DNA from: an uncultured Lachnospiraceae bacterium
GTDB lineage: Bacteria; Bacillota; Clostridia; Lachnospirales; Lachnospiraceae
DNA: 64,000 bases
Reading direction: 5' to 3'
NCBI GenBank assembly: GCA_910578405.1
Contig: CAJTQO010000003.1
Coordinates: 1-64,000, forward strand
Below the pieces are notes generated by a model. It ran no database searches. It worked only from the letters and a program-made list of their open reading frames with translations, and was not told the origin of the DNA. Below are positions 8,776 through 18,293 of the stretch, in pieces. The first letter of the stretch is position 1. Each line of letters begins with the position of its first letter. The translations under genes were made by a program, and so were the position numbers.

Positions 8776-9520
8776 TATTGTATATTGTGAATGGCTGAAA
8801 TTAAGGCGTTCCAAAATTATTTTGATTGGTTTTTTAGGCTCCTTTATTGTGCCTTTTTTAGTTACTGTAAACGATATCAGGATTTATCATTCCAATACGG
8901 CAATGCCTCTCAGCCTTGGCGGGATATATGAAGATACGATAATGTTTCTTATGTTGTTATTTGGGCCGCTTATTTTGGCAGTGGTTGCGGTATATTTAGT
9001 CAGCAGGGAATATACGGAAAAAACGTGGAAGACCGTTTTTGCAGTTCCGGTAGGGCGTATGCAATTTCTGGCGGGCAAGTTTATCATACTTTTTATCCTT
9101 GTCCTACTTTTTATGGTTCTTTCCTGGGTGGATATTTTGGCCATATCTATAATATGCAGTCTGTTTTTGAATGTTTTGCAGATTAATGTGATGTCAGCGG
9201 TTTATATTCTGGCACAGATGATAAAGGGCGGTATTTTGCTGTTTGCGACGCTTACGCCTTTTATATATCTTGCGCTGCGTGCAAAGGGGACGCTTATGCC
9301 TTTTATTGCCATAGCGGTGGTTAGTCTGCTGAATGTCGTGTTATCGGGTTCACAGGCGGCAGGGATTTATCCATGGACAGCGGCATATCTGCTTTTGACT
9401 GGCAGGCTGGCGCAGGACAAGGGCCATGTCTTGCCGGGGGCGCTCATTATTTTGTTTGTCGCTATGTTTGGCATATGCGCCAGTATAGTGAGGTTTCAAA
9501 AAGAGGATATTGCAGGGTAG
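8768..9520 (+). CDS. ABC-2 type permease partner of the BcrA-like ATPase
   Basis: A membrane protein of about 250 residues with six predicted hydrophobic helices (for example KIILIGFLGSFIVPFLV near the start, then LLFGPLILAVVAVYLV). The EYTEKTWKTVFAVPVGR loop is typical of BcrB/LanE/LanG-type ABC-2 permeases. The best start is TTG at 8768: GGAGGTG at 8755-8761 is correctly spaced and no ATG is available before the first helix. The eight-base overlap with the ATPase gene suggests coupling. Only one permease gene is present, so the transporter would be a homodimeric permease with an ATPase dimer, unlike two-permease LanFEG systems. Confidence 0.87.
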   Translation: MADIVYCEWLKLRRSKIILIGFLGSFIVPFLVTVNDIRIYHSNTAMPLSLGGIYEDTIMFLMLLFGPLILAVVAVYLVSREYTEKTWKTVFAVPVGRMQFLAGKFIILFILVLLFMVLSWVDILAISIICSLFLNVLQINVMSAVYILAQMIKGGILLFATLTPFIYLALRAKGTLMPFIAIAVVSLLNVVLSGSQAAGIYPWTAAYLLLTGRLAQDKGHVLPGALIILFVAMFGICASIVRFQKEDIAG

Positions 9521-9595
9521 CGAAAAAGCGGCCTAAGTGATAAAATGGAAGAAATGGGCAAAAGAAAAGACGTAAAACGAAAGGAGCGTTTGCTT

Positions 9596-9946
9596 ATGTT
9601 ATTGATAGAATATCCGAAATGTTCCACTTGCCGGAAGGCAAAAAAATGGCTGGACGAGCATCAGATTGCGTATACATCCCGTCATATTGTGGAAGAGAAC
9701 CCTTCCTATGAGGAACTAAAGGAATGGTATGGAAAAAGCGGGATGCCGCTTAAAAAATTTTTTAATACCAGCGGTCAGTTGTACAGGGAGATGCAGTTAA
9801 AGGAGAAACTTCCGGGCATGGATGAAGATGAGACGCTGAGGCTGTTAGCTTCCAATGGGATGCTTGTGAAACGTCCGCTTGTGGTAGGGGAAGGGATAGT
9901 CCTTACAGGTTTTAAAGAAGGGGAGTGGGCGGAAAAGCTGACATAA
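9596..9946 (+). CDS. ArsC/Spx-family thioredoxin-fold protein
   Basis: A 116-residue protein of the arsenate reductase/Spx/YffB family. The N-terminal strand is followed by a CSTC motif (Cys9 and Cys12), as in Spx-type proteins, where the pair can act as a redox switch; the KRPLVV phrase near the C-terminus is another family hallmark. ATG at 9596 has AAGGAG at 9581-9586. No ars operon genes are adjacent, so arsenate reduction is uncertain; a general thiol-oxidoreductase or Spx-like role is equally possible. Confidence 0.85.
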   Translation: MLLIEYPKCSTCRKAKKWLDEHQIAYTSRHIVEENPSYEELKEWYGKSGMPLKKFFNTSGQLYREMQLKEKLPGMDEDETLRLLASNGMLVKRPLVVGEGIVLTGFKEGEWAEKLT

Positions 9947-9965
9947 GGCGTAAGAGGAGACGGTG

Positions 9966-10427
9966 ATGGCATATCAGATTGTTCGGTTGTTAGACCAACC
10001 GGAAAAGAAAGAAGAAGCGGCGCAATGGTTTCATGAAAAGTGGGGCATTCCGTTAGAGGCGTATTTGGAAAGCATGGAGGAGTGCCTGAGGGAAAAGGGC
10101 GCAGTTCCGCAATGGTATATGGCAGTGGAAGGAGAGCGTATCATTGGCGGTATGGGGGTTATAGAAAATGATTTTCATAACCGGAAAGACCTTTCCCCCA
10201 ATGTTTGCGCCGTCTATACGGAAGAAAGCCACAGGCGGCAGGGGGTGGCAGGCGCATTGCTGGATTATGTGTGCAAAGATATGGAAAGGTACGGCGTAGA
10301 TACATTATATCTGTTGACAAATCATACTTCCTTTTATGAGCGCTACGGATGGAACTTCCTATGCATGGTGCAGGGAGATGGGGAAGAAGAGATGGCAAGA
10401 ATGTATATTCATAATGTATATTCATAA
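9966..10427 (+). CDS. GNAT-family N-acetyltransferase
   Basis: A 153-residue acetyltransferase. The acetyl-CoA loop is in the segment VYTEESHRRQGVAGALLDYV (the RRQGVAGAL part fits the Q/RxxGxG/A motif), followed by LYLLTNHTSFYERYGW, the usual motif B. The substrate is not deducible. ATG at 9966 is spaced five or six bases from GAGGAGA; GTG at 9963 is an alternative. It lies 19 bases after the ArsC-like gene and is probably co-transcribed. Confidence 0.88.
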   Translation: MAYQIVRLLDQPEKKEEAAQWFHEKWGIPLEAYLESMEECLREKGAVPQWYMAVEGERIIGGMGVIENDFHNRKDLSPNVCAVYTEESHRRQGVAGALLDYVCKDMERYGVDTLYLLTNHTSFYERYGWNFLCMVQGDGEEEMARMYIHNVYS

Positions 10428-10606
10428 GGAAGCGCGGAGGAAACAAAACGGGATGTGACGCCGGAAGAATCGTCATTTAAGCGGACGGGAAGACCGTGAA
10501 AGGAAACGGTGGGGAAATTGCCGCAAGGGGAAAAATATTTAGGAGAGATTCCGGATGGAATCAGAGGTTAAGATATGGCTGTCAGGAATAGGGCCAGGAA
10601 AATATA

Positions 10607-10657
10607 TGCCGGGAATTGCAGGGAAATGGGCGCGCTGCAATTCCCGGCAGCCTTTTT
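10607..10657 (+). terminator. rho-independent terminator after the GNAT gene
   Basis: A perfect 15-base inverted repeat (10607-10621 and 10635-10649) with a 13-base loop is followed by GCC and five T residues (10653-10657). It lies between the end of the plus-strand GNAT and the end of the convergent minus-strand GNAT, so it may end the plus-strand transcript. The left arm sequence TATGCCGGGAATTG recurs at 10681-10694 without a partner. Confidence 0.65.
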
Positions 10658-10725
10658 GCGCCGTAAACGCGCAGAGGCAGTATGCCGGGAATTGGATAGA
10701 AAGTGAATCCATACAGGCTGTAAGG

Positions 10726-11229
10726 TCAGGCCGGAGAGGCTGTTTTCCAGTATTTCAAAAGATATTCCGGCGTTCCTTCTTCCAGCCGTCTTTCACCGCT
10801 TGGCTGGAACCCGTGTTTGCTATAGAAAGCGCGGGCTGCTGCATTTTTTTCCAGCGCCCAGAGGCAGAGCGTTTTTGCATCTTTTGCAAAGGCCATGGTT
10901 TCCGCAAAGGAAAGCAGTTTGGCGCCGATTCCTTGTTTATGGAAAAAGGCGTCCACGTAGAGTTGTTGAATCCATAGTGTTTTTTCATTTGTGTCTGCGG
11001 TGTCTTTTATTTCGAGAGTAACCAGGCCCTTTACAAATTCTTCTTCATATACCCACATATGTTTTAGGGATTGTGGATGGGCAATGTATTCCTGCGCAAG
11101 AGTGAGGACTTGCAATTCCCCAAAGGAAACTTTGTCATTTTGGAAAATGGGCCGGTAGGCAATTCGTTTGGTAAAAATTAATATTTCCGCTATTCTTGAG
11201 ATATCTTTTTCTTGTGCGGGTCTAATCAT
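10726..11229 (-). CDS. GNAT-family N-acetyltransferase
   Basis: A 167-residue acetyltransferase transcribed opposite to its neighbours. It begins MIRPAQEKDISRIAEI, a typical GNAT opening, and carries the acetyl-CoA-binding phrase QGIGAKLL and the motif B phrase NAAARAFYSKHGF. The frame is open for 31 more codons upstream, but the family alignment and an AAAGGCAGG ribosome-like site support the ATG at 11229. Substrate unknown. Together with the preceding GNAT this is a second, unrelated acetyltransferase, not a duplication. Confidence 0.87.
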   Translation of the reverse strand: MIRPAQEKDISRIAEILIFTKRIAYRPIFQNDKVSFGELQVLTLAQEYIAHPQSLKHMWVYEEEFVKGLVTLEIKDTADTNEKTLWIQQLYVDAFFHKQGIGAKLLSFAETMAFAKDAKTLCLWALEKNAAARAFYSKHGFQPSGERRLEEGTPEYLLKYWKTASPA

Positions 11230-11565
11230 TTTTGCGAGCCTGCCTTTCTTGGTATGTTGGTATGCTGTCGGCAAATTTAAATATAACACAGGATTTTGAG
11301 AGGGGCAATATGGAAAAGCCATTGCACTGCCATAAGGCAGATAGCAAAAGGGGGGATGGGAGGGCTTTGTTGGATTTTGATTTTTATAAATACTGGAAAT
11401 TACATGAGAACTATGCTAAGATGATAGAAGTTGTATACGCAACAGTCAGCTACGGCGTATTCATTTCGGGCTGTGGGTAAGTCCGCATAGATGCAGGAAG
11501 GAAGATGGCAAGCGGTTTCTAACCGAAACGCAGAATGAAGGAATAGGAAGGGAAGAAAAGAGTGT
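11230..11565. other. intergenic region between divergent GNAT and GH3 genes
   Basis: This 336-base gap must hold the promoters of two divergent genes. An 82-codon frame crosses it but has no ribosome site or recognisable family. I see no clear promoter pair, operator palindrome or riboswitch. Confidence 0.4.
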
Positions 11566-13692
11566 ATGGAGAGAGAGAAGGCAAGACGCAGGGCGGCGGA
11601 ACTGGTAAATAAAATGACATTGGAGGAGCGTGCCGGACAGCTACGCTACAATGCGCCGGCGATTCCCAGGCTGAATATTCCTGCCTACAATTGGTGGAAC
11701 GAAGGGCTGCACGGGGTGGCAAGGGCCGGGACGGCTACCGTATTTCCACAGGCGATAGGGATGGCTGCAGCTTTTGACGAGGAATTGATGAAGGATGTGG
11801 CAGATTGTATTGCTACTGAGGGACGGGCAATTTTTAATGAGCATTCCGCCAGGGGAGACAGGGATATTTATAAGGGGTTGACGTTCTGGTCGCCCAATGT
11901 GAATATTTTCCGTGATCCCAGGTGGGGACGGGGGCATGAGACTTACGGGGAAGACCCTTATCTGACTTCCCGGCTTGGCGTGGCTTTTGTTAAGGGGCTG
12001 CAAGGGGATGGGGAAGTGATGAAAGCGGCTGCCTGCGCCAAACATTTCTGTGTGCATTCCGGGCCGGAAGGGCTGCGGCATGAGTTTGACGCGCGTCCTA
12101 CGCCAAAGGATATGGAAGAAACTTATCTGCCCGCTTTTGAGGCGTTGGTGAAGGAAGCCGGGGTAGAGGCAGTGATGGGAGCGTATAACCGGGTAAACGG
12201 AGAGCCATGCTGCGGCAGCAAGACGCTGATTCAGGATATCCTGCGGGAAAAATGGGGGTTCCAGGGCCATTTTGTTTCGGATTGCTGGGCAATCCAGGAT
12301 TTCCATGAATTTCATATGGTAACGTCTTCCGCAAAGGAATCCGCAGCGTTAGCGTTAAATGCCGGATGTGATTTAAACTGCGGGGTCACTTATTTGCATG
12401 TATTAAATGCGCTGGAAAACGGGTTGGTGACAGAGGAGGCAATTACAGAGGCGGCAGTCCGTCTGTTTACGACAAGGTTTCTTTTAGGACTGTTTGACGG
12501 GAGTGCGTATGATAAGATTTCTTATCATGTAGTGGAATGTAAAGAGCATAGGGAACTGGCAGACCGGGCGGCGAAGGAGAGCATTGTCCTGCTGAAAAAC
12601 GACGGTATTTTGCCTTTGGATATTAGGAAGTTAAAAACCATAGGCGTAATCGGCCCAAATGCGGACAGCCGTGCGTCCCTTGTAGGCAATTACCATGGGA
12701 CATCTTCCGAATATATTACAGTATTAGAGGGAATACAGAGGTATGTGGGCAATAAAGCAAAAGTGCTGTATTCGGCAGGAAGCCATTTATATAAAGATAA
12801 GACAGAAAGCCTGGCATGGCCTGGCGACCGTCTGACGGAAGCTAAGATTGTGGCAGAACACAGTGACGTAGTAATTTTGTGTGTGGGCCTGGATGAAACG
12901 CTGGAAGGGGAACAGGGCGATACCGGCAACAGCAGCGCATCCGGGGATAAGAAGAATCTGTATTTGCCGGATTCCCAAAGGAAGTTGGCTATGGCGGTGG
13001 CCCAGACAGGCAAACCGGCTATTTTCCTGTTAATGGCAGGGAGCGCAATCAACCTTAGTTTTGCATCCGACCGTTTCAATGCGGTTATGCAGACATGGTA
13101 TCCGGGAGCCAGGGGCGGCAGCAGCGTGGCGGATATTCTATTTGGGGAAGCGTCCCCTTCCGGTAAGCTTCCGGTGACATTTTACAGCGGTGAGCTGGGA
13201 GGGTTTCCGGAATTTACGGATTATTCCATGAAAGGGAGGACTTACCGCTATATTGAGCAGGAACCGCAGTTTTCCTTTGGCTTTGGCCTCACGTATGGAG
13301 AGGTGACGGTAACGAAGGCGGCCCTGCAGGAAGTGGCGGCAGAGGATGGAGGGGGGACAAGGTTTCGCATTAAGGCCACAGCGGAAAATAATGGGGCTTT
13401 TGAGACGGATGACGTGATTCAGGTTTATATAAAAAATATGGATTCGCCATATGCGGTAAGGAATGTTTCCCTGTGCGGTTTTAAAAGGATTCATTTGGAA
13501 ACCGGAGAAGAGCGGACTGTGGAAATAGACATTGACCAAAGGGCGTTTACCGTAGTAAACGAAGAAGGGGAGCGTTTGGTTGATGGGAAACGCTATAGAT
13601 TTTATGTTGCCACGTTCCAACCGGACGAGCGCAGCAGGAAATTAATGGGAATAGATCCCATTGAACTGGACTATACTATGGATGAATCATAA
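11566..13692 (+). CDS. glycoside hydrolase family 3, beta-xylosidase/beta-glucosidase type
   Basis: A 708-residue exo-acting glycosidase. The N-terminal catalytic barrel contains YNWWNEGLHG (41-50) and a KHF motif (159-161); the predicted nucleophile is Asp239 in FVSDCWAI. A second alpha/beta domain follows (LLKNDGILPLD onward) and a C-terminal fibronectin III-like domain (from about 600). The YNWWNEGLHG and FRDPRWGRGHETYGEDP segments are most like family 3 beta-xylosidases and arabinofuranosidases, but the sugar is not certain. There is no signal peptide, so it should act on imported oligosaccharides in the cytoplasm. No transporter or sugar regulator is adjacent; a debranching enzyme follows. 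Confidence 0.92.
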   Translation: MEREKARRRAAELVNKMTLEERAGQLRYNAPAIPRLNIPAYNWWNEGLHGVARAGTATVFPQAIGMAAAFDEELMKDVADCIATEGRAIFNEHSARGDRDIYKGLTFWSPNVNIFRDPRWGRGHETYGEDPYLTSRLGVAFVKGLQGDGEVMKAAACAKHFCVHSGPEGLRHEFDARPTPKDMEETYLPAFEALVKEAGVEAVMGAYNRVNGEPCCGSKTLIQDILREKWGFQGHFVSDCWAIQDFHEFHMVTSSAKESAALALNAGCDLNCGVTYLHVLNALENGLVTEEAITEAAVRLFTTRFLLGLFDGSAYDKISYHVVECKEHRELADRAAKESIVLLKNDGILPLDIRKLKTIGVIGPNADSRASLVGNYHGTSSEYITVLEGIQRYVGNKAKVLYSAGSHLYKDKTESLAWPGDRLTEAKIVAEHSDVVILCVGLDETLEGEQGDTGNSSASGDKKNLYLPDSQRKLAMAVAQTGKPAIFLLMAGSAINLSFASDRFNAVMQTWYPGARGGSSVADILFGEASPSGKLPVTFYSGELGGFPEFTDYSMKGRTYRYIEQEPQFSFGFGLTYGEVTVTKAALQEVAAEDGGGTRFRIKATAENNGAFETDDVIQVYIKNMDSPYAVRNVSLCGFKRIHLETGEERTVEIDIDQRAFTVVNEEGERLVDGKRYRFYVATFQPDERSRKLMGIDPIELDYTMDES

Positions 13693-13809
13693 AGGATGGC
13701 AATATAAGGGAAGATATGGCGCCGGACAGAGCATAGGGGCAGGGTCTGATGATGAAGGGAAGGGGGAAGATTCGGACAGGTGCGGCGCTGGGAAATAAGG
13801 AGAAGGAAG

Positions 13810-15921
13810 ATGGAAGAGAAGAAAAGGATCGAAGACAGCGATAAAGTAATATCTTCTATGAGGAGCATCCACATGATTCCTATGGATGTGGTGAATGGCT
13901 TTGAAGTGCGTCCGGGTATGTATGAAGTCAATGGAGCCACGGCCATTCCGTGCGGGGTGAATTTTACCGTACAGTCTTATTGGGCTACTTCCTGTGAACT
14001 GCTCTTGTTCCGGAGGCTGGAAGAGGAGCCATACGCAGTGATTCCTTTCCCAGGGCATTATAAGGTGGGGAAGGTGTATTCCATGATTGTGTTTGGCCTG
14101 GATATTGAGCATTTTGAGTATGCTTACCGGCTGTATGGGCCGGACGACCGCAGGAAAAGCCTGTTTGTGGATAAGAGCAAGTATTTGTTGGATATTTATG
14201 CAAAGGCCGTAACCGGACAAAGGGACTGGGGGGTGCGCAGCAGGGACAGTAACAGTTACAGAGCCCGCGTGGTAAAAGATGATTTTGACTGGGGAACCAG
14301 CAGGCAGCCGTTAATCCCGATGGAAGATTTGGTGATATATGAAATGCATGTGCGGGGCTTTACCAGGCATGGTTCTTCCGGGGTGGAGTATCCAGGGACA
14401 TTTAAGGGATTGCAGGAAAAGATTGCGTACCTGAAAGATTTGGGCGTGAATGCGGTGGAGCTGATGCCGGTTTTTGAGTTTGACGAGATGAAAGACTATC
14501 GGGAAATTGATGGCAAAATAGTGATGGATTACTGGGGGTACAATACAGTCAGTTTTTTTGCGCCCAATACAGGCTATACGGCGGAAGTGGAACATAACCA
14601 TGAAGGGACGGAATTAAAGAAGCTGATTAAGGAGTTAAACGAAAATGGGATTGAGTGTTTCTTAGATGTTGTTTTTAACCATACGGCAGAGGGAAACGAG
14701 ATGGGTTCCTGTTTTTCCTTTAAAGGCTTTGATAATGACATTTATTATATGCTTACGCCGGACGGGCATTACTTCAATTTCAGCGGATGCGGTAATACGT
14801 TAAACTGTAATCATCCTATGGTGCAGACGATGATTACGGAATGCCTGCGGTATTGGACGACGGCTTATCATGTGGATGGGTTCCGTTTCGACCTGGCAAC
14901 GATTTTAGGGAGGAATGAGGACGGTTCGCCTATGAGCAATCCGCCGCTTTTAAAGAATCTTGCGTTTGACCCTATTCTTGGGAATGTGAAGCTGATTGCA
15001 GAAGCCTGGGATGCGGGGGGTTTGTATCAGGTAGGGAGTTTTCCGGCGTGGAACCGTTGGGCGGAGTGGAATGGAAAATACCGGGATGATATGCGGGATT
15101 TCCTAAAAGGGAATTACGGTATGTCCAATGTGGCGGGGAAAAGGATTACCGGCTCAAAAGATTTGTATGATCCGGCGCGCCGGGGGAACAATGCATCGGT
15201 GAATTTTATTACCTGCCATGACGGATTTCCGTTGTGGGATTTGTATACTTACAATACAAAGCACAATGAAGCGAACGGCTGGAACAATACAGACGGTACG
15301 GATGACAACAGAAGCTGGAACTGTGGGGTGGAGGGGGAGACGGACAATGTGGAAATTCTTACCCTGCGCCGCCGGCTGATTAAAAATGCGGCCGCAGTGC
15401 TTATGATGAGCCGCGGAACGCCCATGTTTCTGGCAGGGGATGAATTTGGCAACACGCAAAACGGGAATAACAACGCATACTGCCAGGACAATGAAATTTC
15501 ATGGCTGGACTGGAACCGGCTGGAGGAGAATAAAGATATTTATGAATTTTTCCGATATATGATACGGTTTAGAAAAAACCATCCTGTAGTGAGGAAGGAT
15601 ATGGGCCGCTGCTTTCTTGGTTTCCCGGAAGTCCAGGTGACGGAAGCCAATGAATGGTGCAAGACGCTTCGGGTTATGTATGCCGGAAGAAAAGAGCAGG
15701 ACGATGGGGATGATATTGTCTGTCTGGCAGTGAATGTGTTTTGGGAGGAACAGGAATTTTCGCTCCCGGCCCTTCCGCCCGGGACGAACTGGTATGTAGC
15801 CGTAGATACGGGGAACCAGTATTTACCCAATGGGTTTGCCAAGGAGGAGGATATGGTTTTGGTGTCCGGCGGAAAGGTGAGGATGGTTCCCCGGTCGGTT
15901 GCAGTATTTGTGGTAAAGTAG
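13810..15921 (+). CDS. glgX: glycogen debranching enzyme, isoamylase/GlgX type (GH13)
   Basis: A 703-residue enzyme that hydrolyses alpha-1,6 branch points of glycogen or limit dextrins in the cytoplasm (no signal peptide). An N-terminal CBM48-like domain is followed by a family 13 barrel with the four conserved regions: DVVFNH, GFRFDLA (nucleophile Asp about 361), IAEAWD (acid/base Glu about 398) and FITCHDG (third Asp about 471). ATG at 13810 is supported by AAGGAGA six bases upstream. It follows the GH3 gene by 117 bases on the same strand. No glycogen synthesis genes are in the window. A pullulanase-like specificity is possible, but domain order fits isoamylase/GlgX best. Confidence 0.9.
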   Translation: MEEKKRIEDSDKVISSMRSIHMIPMDVVNGFEVRPGMYEVNGATAIPCGVNFTVQSYWATSCELLLFRRLEEEPYAVIPFPGHYKVGKVYSMIVFGLDIEHFEYAYRLYGPDDRRKSLFVDKSKYLLDIYAKAVTGQRDWGVRSRDSNSYRARVVKDDFDWGTSRQPLIPMEDLVIYEMHVRGFTRHGSSGVEYPGTFKGLQEKIAYLKDLGVNAVELMPVFEFDEMKDYREIDGKIVMDYWGYNTVSFFAPNTGYTAEVEHNHEGTELKKLIKELNENGIECFLDVVFNHTAEGNEMGSCFSFKGFDNDIYYMLTPDGHYFNFSGCGNTLNCNHPMVQTMITECLRYWTTAYHVDGFRFDLATILGRNEDGSPMSNPPLLKNLAFDPILGNVKLIAEAWDAGGLYQVGSFPAWNRWAEWNGKYRDDMRDFLKGNYGMSNVAGKRITGSKDLYDPARRGNNASVNFITCHDGFPLWDLYTYNTKHNEANGWNNTDGTDDNRSWNCGVEGETDNVEILTLRRRLIKNAAAVLMMSRGTPMFLAGDEFGNTQNGNNNAYCQDNEISWLDWNRLEENKDIYEFFRYMIRFRKNHPVVRKDMGRCFLGFPEVQVTEANEWCKTLRVMYAGRKEQDDGDDIVCLAVNVFWEEQEFSLPALPPGTNWYVAVDTGNQYLPNGFAKEEDMVLVSGGKVRMVPRSVAVFVVK

Positions 15922-16009
15922 AGGGGGCAGAAAGGGATAGGAAAGCGAGGTAGGAAAGAACATGGAAAAAGAGTTGGAAAGAGAAACGGAAAGCAGGAGG
16001 GAAAATAGC

Positions 16010-16993
16010 ATGGCAGATCATGGGTTGGAAGCAGGAATGGATGAGGTAAAGGAAGAGGGTAAGGCAGGAGAGACAGCGGCCGCAGGGGAGTCTATGGAAG
16101 ATTATAGCAAGGAGCTGGAAGCTTCTTTCCGTCAGATAAAGGAAGGGGATATTCTTTCCGGCGCTGTGTTGTCGGTAAGCGAAGAGGAGGTTGTATTGGA
16201 TTTGAATTATTATGCCCAGGGGGTTGTGAAGGCAGGGGATATGAGCAATGACCCGAAGTATAATGTAATGGAAGATGTGAAGGTAGGGGATACCATCAAA
16301 GGCACGGTGATAAGTACGGACGATGGGGCCGGCAATATCCAGCTTTCCTGTAAGGAGGCAAGGGAAGCGCTGGCTTGGGACATTGTGAAGCAGTATATGG
16401 ATGAGGGGAAGGAAATTAACGTAAAAATCAGTGAGGTGGTAAATGGCGGCGTCATTGCATATGCGGAAGGGATACGCGGATTTATTCCGGCTTCCCATCT
16501 GTCTCTTGGCTATGTGGAAGACTTGAGCGCATGGGTTGGCAAACAGGTTGGCGTAAAGGTGATTACCGTGGAAGAAGGCAGGAAGAAGCTGGTATTGTCT
16601 GCCAAGCTGGTAGAGAAAGAAAAGGCAGAGGCAGAGACGCAGCGTAAGATTTCCATGCTGGCTCCCGGAACGGTGTTGGAAGGGCAGGTGGAATCTTTAA
16701 AGGAGTATGGGGCGTTTATTGCATTGCCGGGCGGTTTGAGCGGGTTAGTCCATATTTCCCAGATTAGCCAGAAGAGGATTAGTAAACCTTCTGAGGTTTT
16801 GAAGATGGGGGATAAGGTAAAGGTGAAGGTGCTAAATTCCAATAATGGTAAAATCAGCCTGAGCATGAAGGCGGTAGAGGAAGATTCCAAACCGGATGAG
16901 GTGGATGAACGGAGGGCTTCGGAATATAGTTCCCATGAGCGCATCGGGACTTCCCTTGGGGATTTGATGAAGAATCTGAAACTGAATCCCTAA
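16010..16993 (+). CDS. S1 RNA-binding domain protein (ribosomal protein S1-like)
   Basis: About 327 residues with three S1 repeats after an acidic N-terminal tail: approximately residues 45-115 (GDILSGAVLSV), 130-200 (INVKISEVVNGGVIAYAEGIRGFIPASHL) and 215-285 (GTVLEGQVESLKEYGAFIALPGGLSGLVHISQIS). Firmicutes lack full six-repeat S1; such shorter versions bind mRNA or ribosomes (family knowledge). ATG at 16010 has AGGAGG at 15995-16000, better than the ATG at 15962, which would add 16 residues. It is 88 bases after the debranching gene and may be independent of it. Confidence 0.87.
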   Translation: MADHGLEAGMDEVKEEGKAGETAAAGESMEDYSKELEASFRQIKEGDILSGAVLSVSEEEVVLDLNYYAQGVVKAGDMSNDPKYNVMEDVKVGDTIKGTVISTDDGAGNIQLSCKEAREALAWDIVKQYMDEGKEINVKISEVVNGGVIAYAEGIRGFIPASHLSLGYVEDLSAWVGKQVGVKVITVEEGRKKLVLSAKLVEKEKAEAETQRKISMLAPGTVLEGQVESLKEYGAFIALPGGLSGLVHISQISQKRISKPSEVLKMGDKVKVKVLNSNNGKISLSMKAVEEDSKPDEVDERRASEYSSHERIGTSLGDLMKNLKLNP

Positions 16994-17081
16994 GCATAGA
17001 GGGAGAGGTTGCTTTTTTTCTATAATATGATAAAATATGTGATTGGCATAAGAATCTTTTTCATGAGAGGTGAGGAGAATT

Positions 17082-18263
17082 ATGGAATCATATGTGGTGT
17101 TTAAGGATTTGGCTATTATTATAGTGGCTGCAAAGTTTTGCGGGATTCTTGCAAGGAAGTGTAAGGCTCCGCAGGTAGTGGGGGAAATCATAGCCGGGCT
17201 TATTATAGGCCCCAGCGTCTTAGGCTTGGTGAACCAGTCGGATTTCCTGGTGCAAATGGCGGAAATCGGCGTTATCCTTTTAATGTTTTCGGCAGGTCTG
17301 GAGACGGATTTGAAAGATCTTTTGAAAACGGGGCCGATTGCCGCGCTGATTGCCTGTGCCGGGGTGTTTATTCCGCTTGTGTTTGGAGCTGTGCTTTATA
17401 TGGCGTTTTATGGTTTTGCCCCATGGGGTTCGGAGGAATTTTATAAGGCAGTCTTTGTAGGAACGATTCTGACGGCGACTTCCGTCAGCATTACGGTAGA
17501 GTCGTTAAAAGAAATGGGCAAATTGAAGGGAAAAGTAGGGACGACTATTTTAAGCGCAGCGATTATTGACGATGTAATCGGCATTATCGTGCTTACGTTT
17601 GTCATCGGCTTTAAAAGTCCGGATTCCAAACCGATGTCAGTGATTGTGAATACGGTTTTATTCTTTGCATTTGCTATTGTAGTGGGATATGTCAGTTACC
17701 GGATTTTTAAGAAAGTGGATGCCAGATATCCGCATACAAGGCGGATTCCCATTGCAGGATTGGCCTTTTGCCTGGCTATGGCGTATATTGCGGAACGGTA
17801 TTTTGGGATTGCAGATATAACAGGGGCCTATGTGGCGGGAATTATCCTTTGCTCCATCCGTGATTCGGAATACATAGCGGAAAAGATGGATGTGAATTCT
17901 TATATGATGTTTGGCCCTATCTTTTTTGCAAGCATTGGTTTAAAAACGAATTTGGAAAGTGTAAGTATGGGGATTTTAATCTTCTCCGCCGCATTTGTGC
18001 TGGTAGGGTTGGTTTCCAAAATTGTGGGCTGTAGCCTGATGGCTAAGCTATGCAAATTTGACGGACTGGATTCTTTGAAAATAGGGGTTGGCATGATGAC
18101 CAGAGGGGAAGTGGCCCTCATTGTTTCACAGAAAGGGCTTTCTGCCGGCCTGTTGACTCCAATTTATTTTACTTCTGTTATTTTGTTAATTATTGTTTCC
18201 TCTATTTTAACGCCGATTATTTTGAAGGTATTGTATTCAAAGGATGAAAAGCAACCGGCGTAA
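17082..18263 (+). CDS. CPA2-type cation/proton antiporter
   Basis: A 393-residue integral membrane protein with roughly 12 hydrophobic helices, beginning VVFKDLAIIIVAAKFCGILARK. Conserved family phrases include PQVVGEIIAGLIIGPSVLG, the ISITVESL segment and AIIDDVIGIIVL with the paired acidic residues used for ion exchange. It ends soon after the last helix, so there is no RCK/TrkA-N domain as in KefB/KefC. Most likely a sodium or potassium/proton exchanger. ATG at 17082 follows GAGGAG by about five bases. Upstream, a T-rich stretch with TATAAT near 17021 may hold a promoter. Confidence 0.92.
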   Translation: MESYVVFKDLAIIIVAAKFCGILARKCKAPQVVGEIIAGLIIGPSVLGLVNQSDFLVQMAEIGVILLMFSAGLETDLKDLLKTGPIAALIACAGVFIPLVFGAVLYMAFYGFAPWGSEEFYKAVFVGTILTATSVSITVESLKEMGKLKGKVGTTILSAAIIDDVIGIIVLTFVIGFKSPDSKPMSVIVNTVLFFAFAIVVGYVSYRIFKKVDARYPHTRRIPIAGLAFCLAMAYIAERYFGIADITGAYVAGIILCSIRDSEYIAEKMDVNSYMMFGPIFFASIGLKTNLESVSMGILIFSAAFVLVGLVSKIVGCSLMAKLCKFDGLDSLKIGVGMMTRGEVALIVSQKGLSAGLLTPIYFTSVILLIIVSSILTPIILKVLYSKDEKQPA

Positions 18264-18293
18264 AAGAAACAGTGGAAAGGGATGGGGAGAGAT

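Noticed and set aside
10555..10977. Plus-strand open frame before the minus-strand GNAT
   Set aside because: It overlaps the terminator hairpin and most of a clear GNAT gene on the other strand.
11232..11480. An 82-codon frame before the GH3 gene
   Set aside because: No ribosome site, no recognisable domain, and it occupies the region expected to hold divergent promoters.
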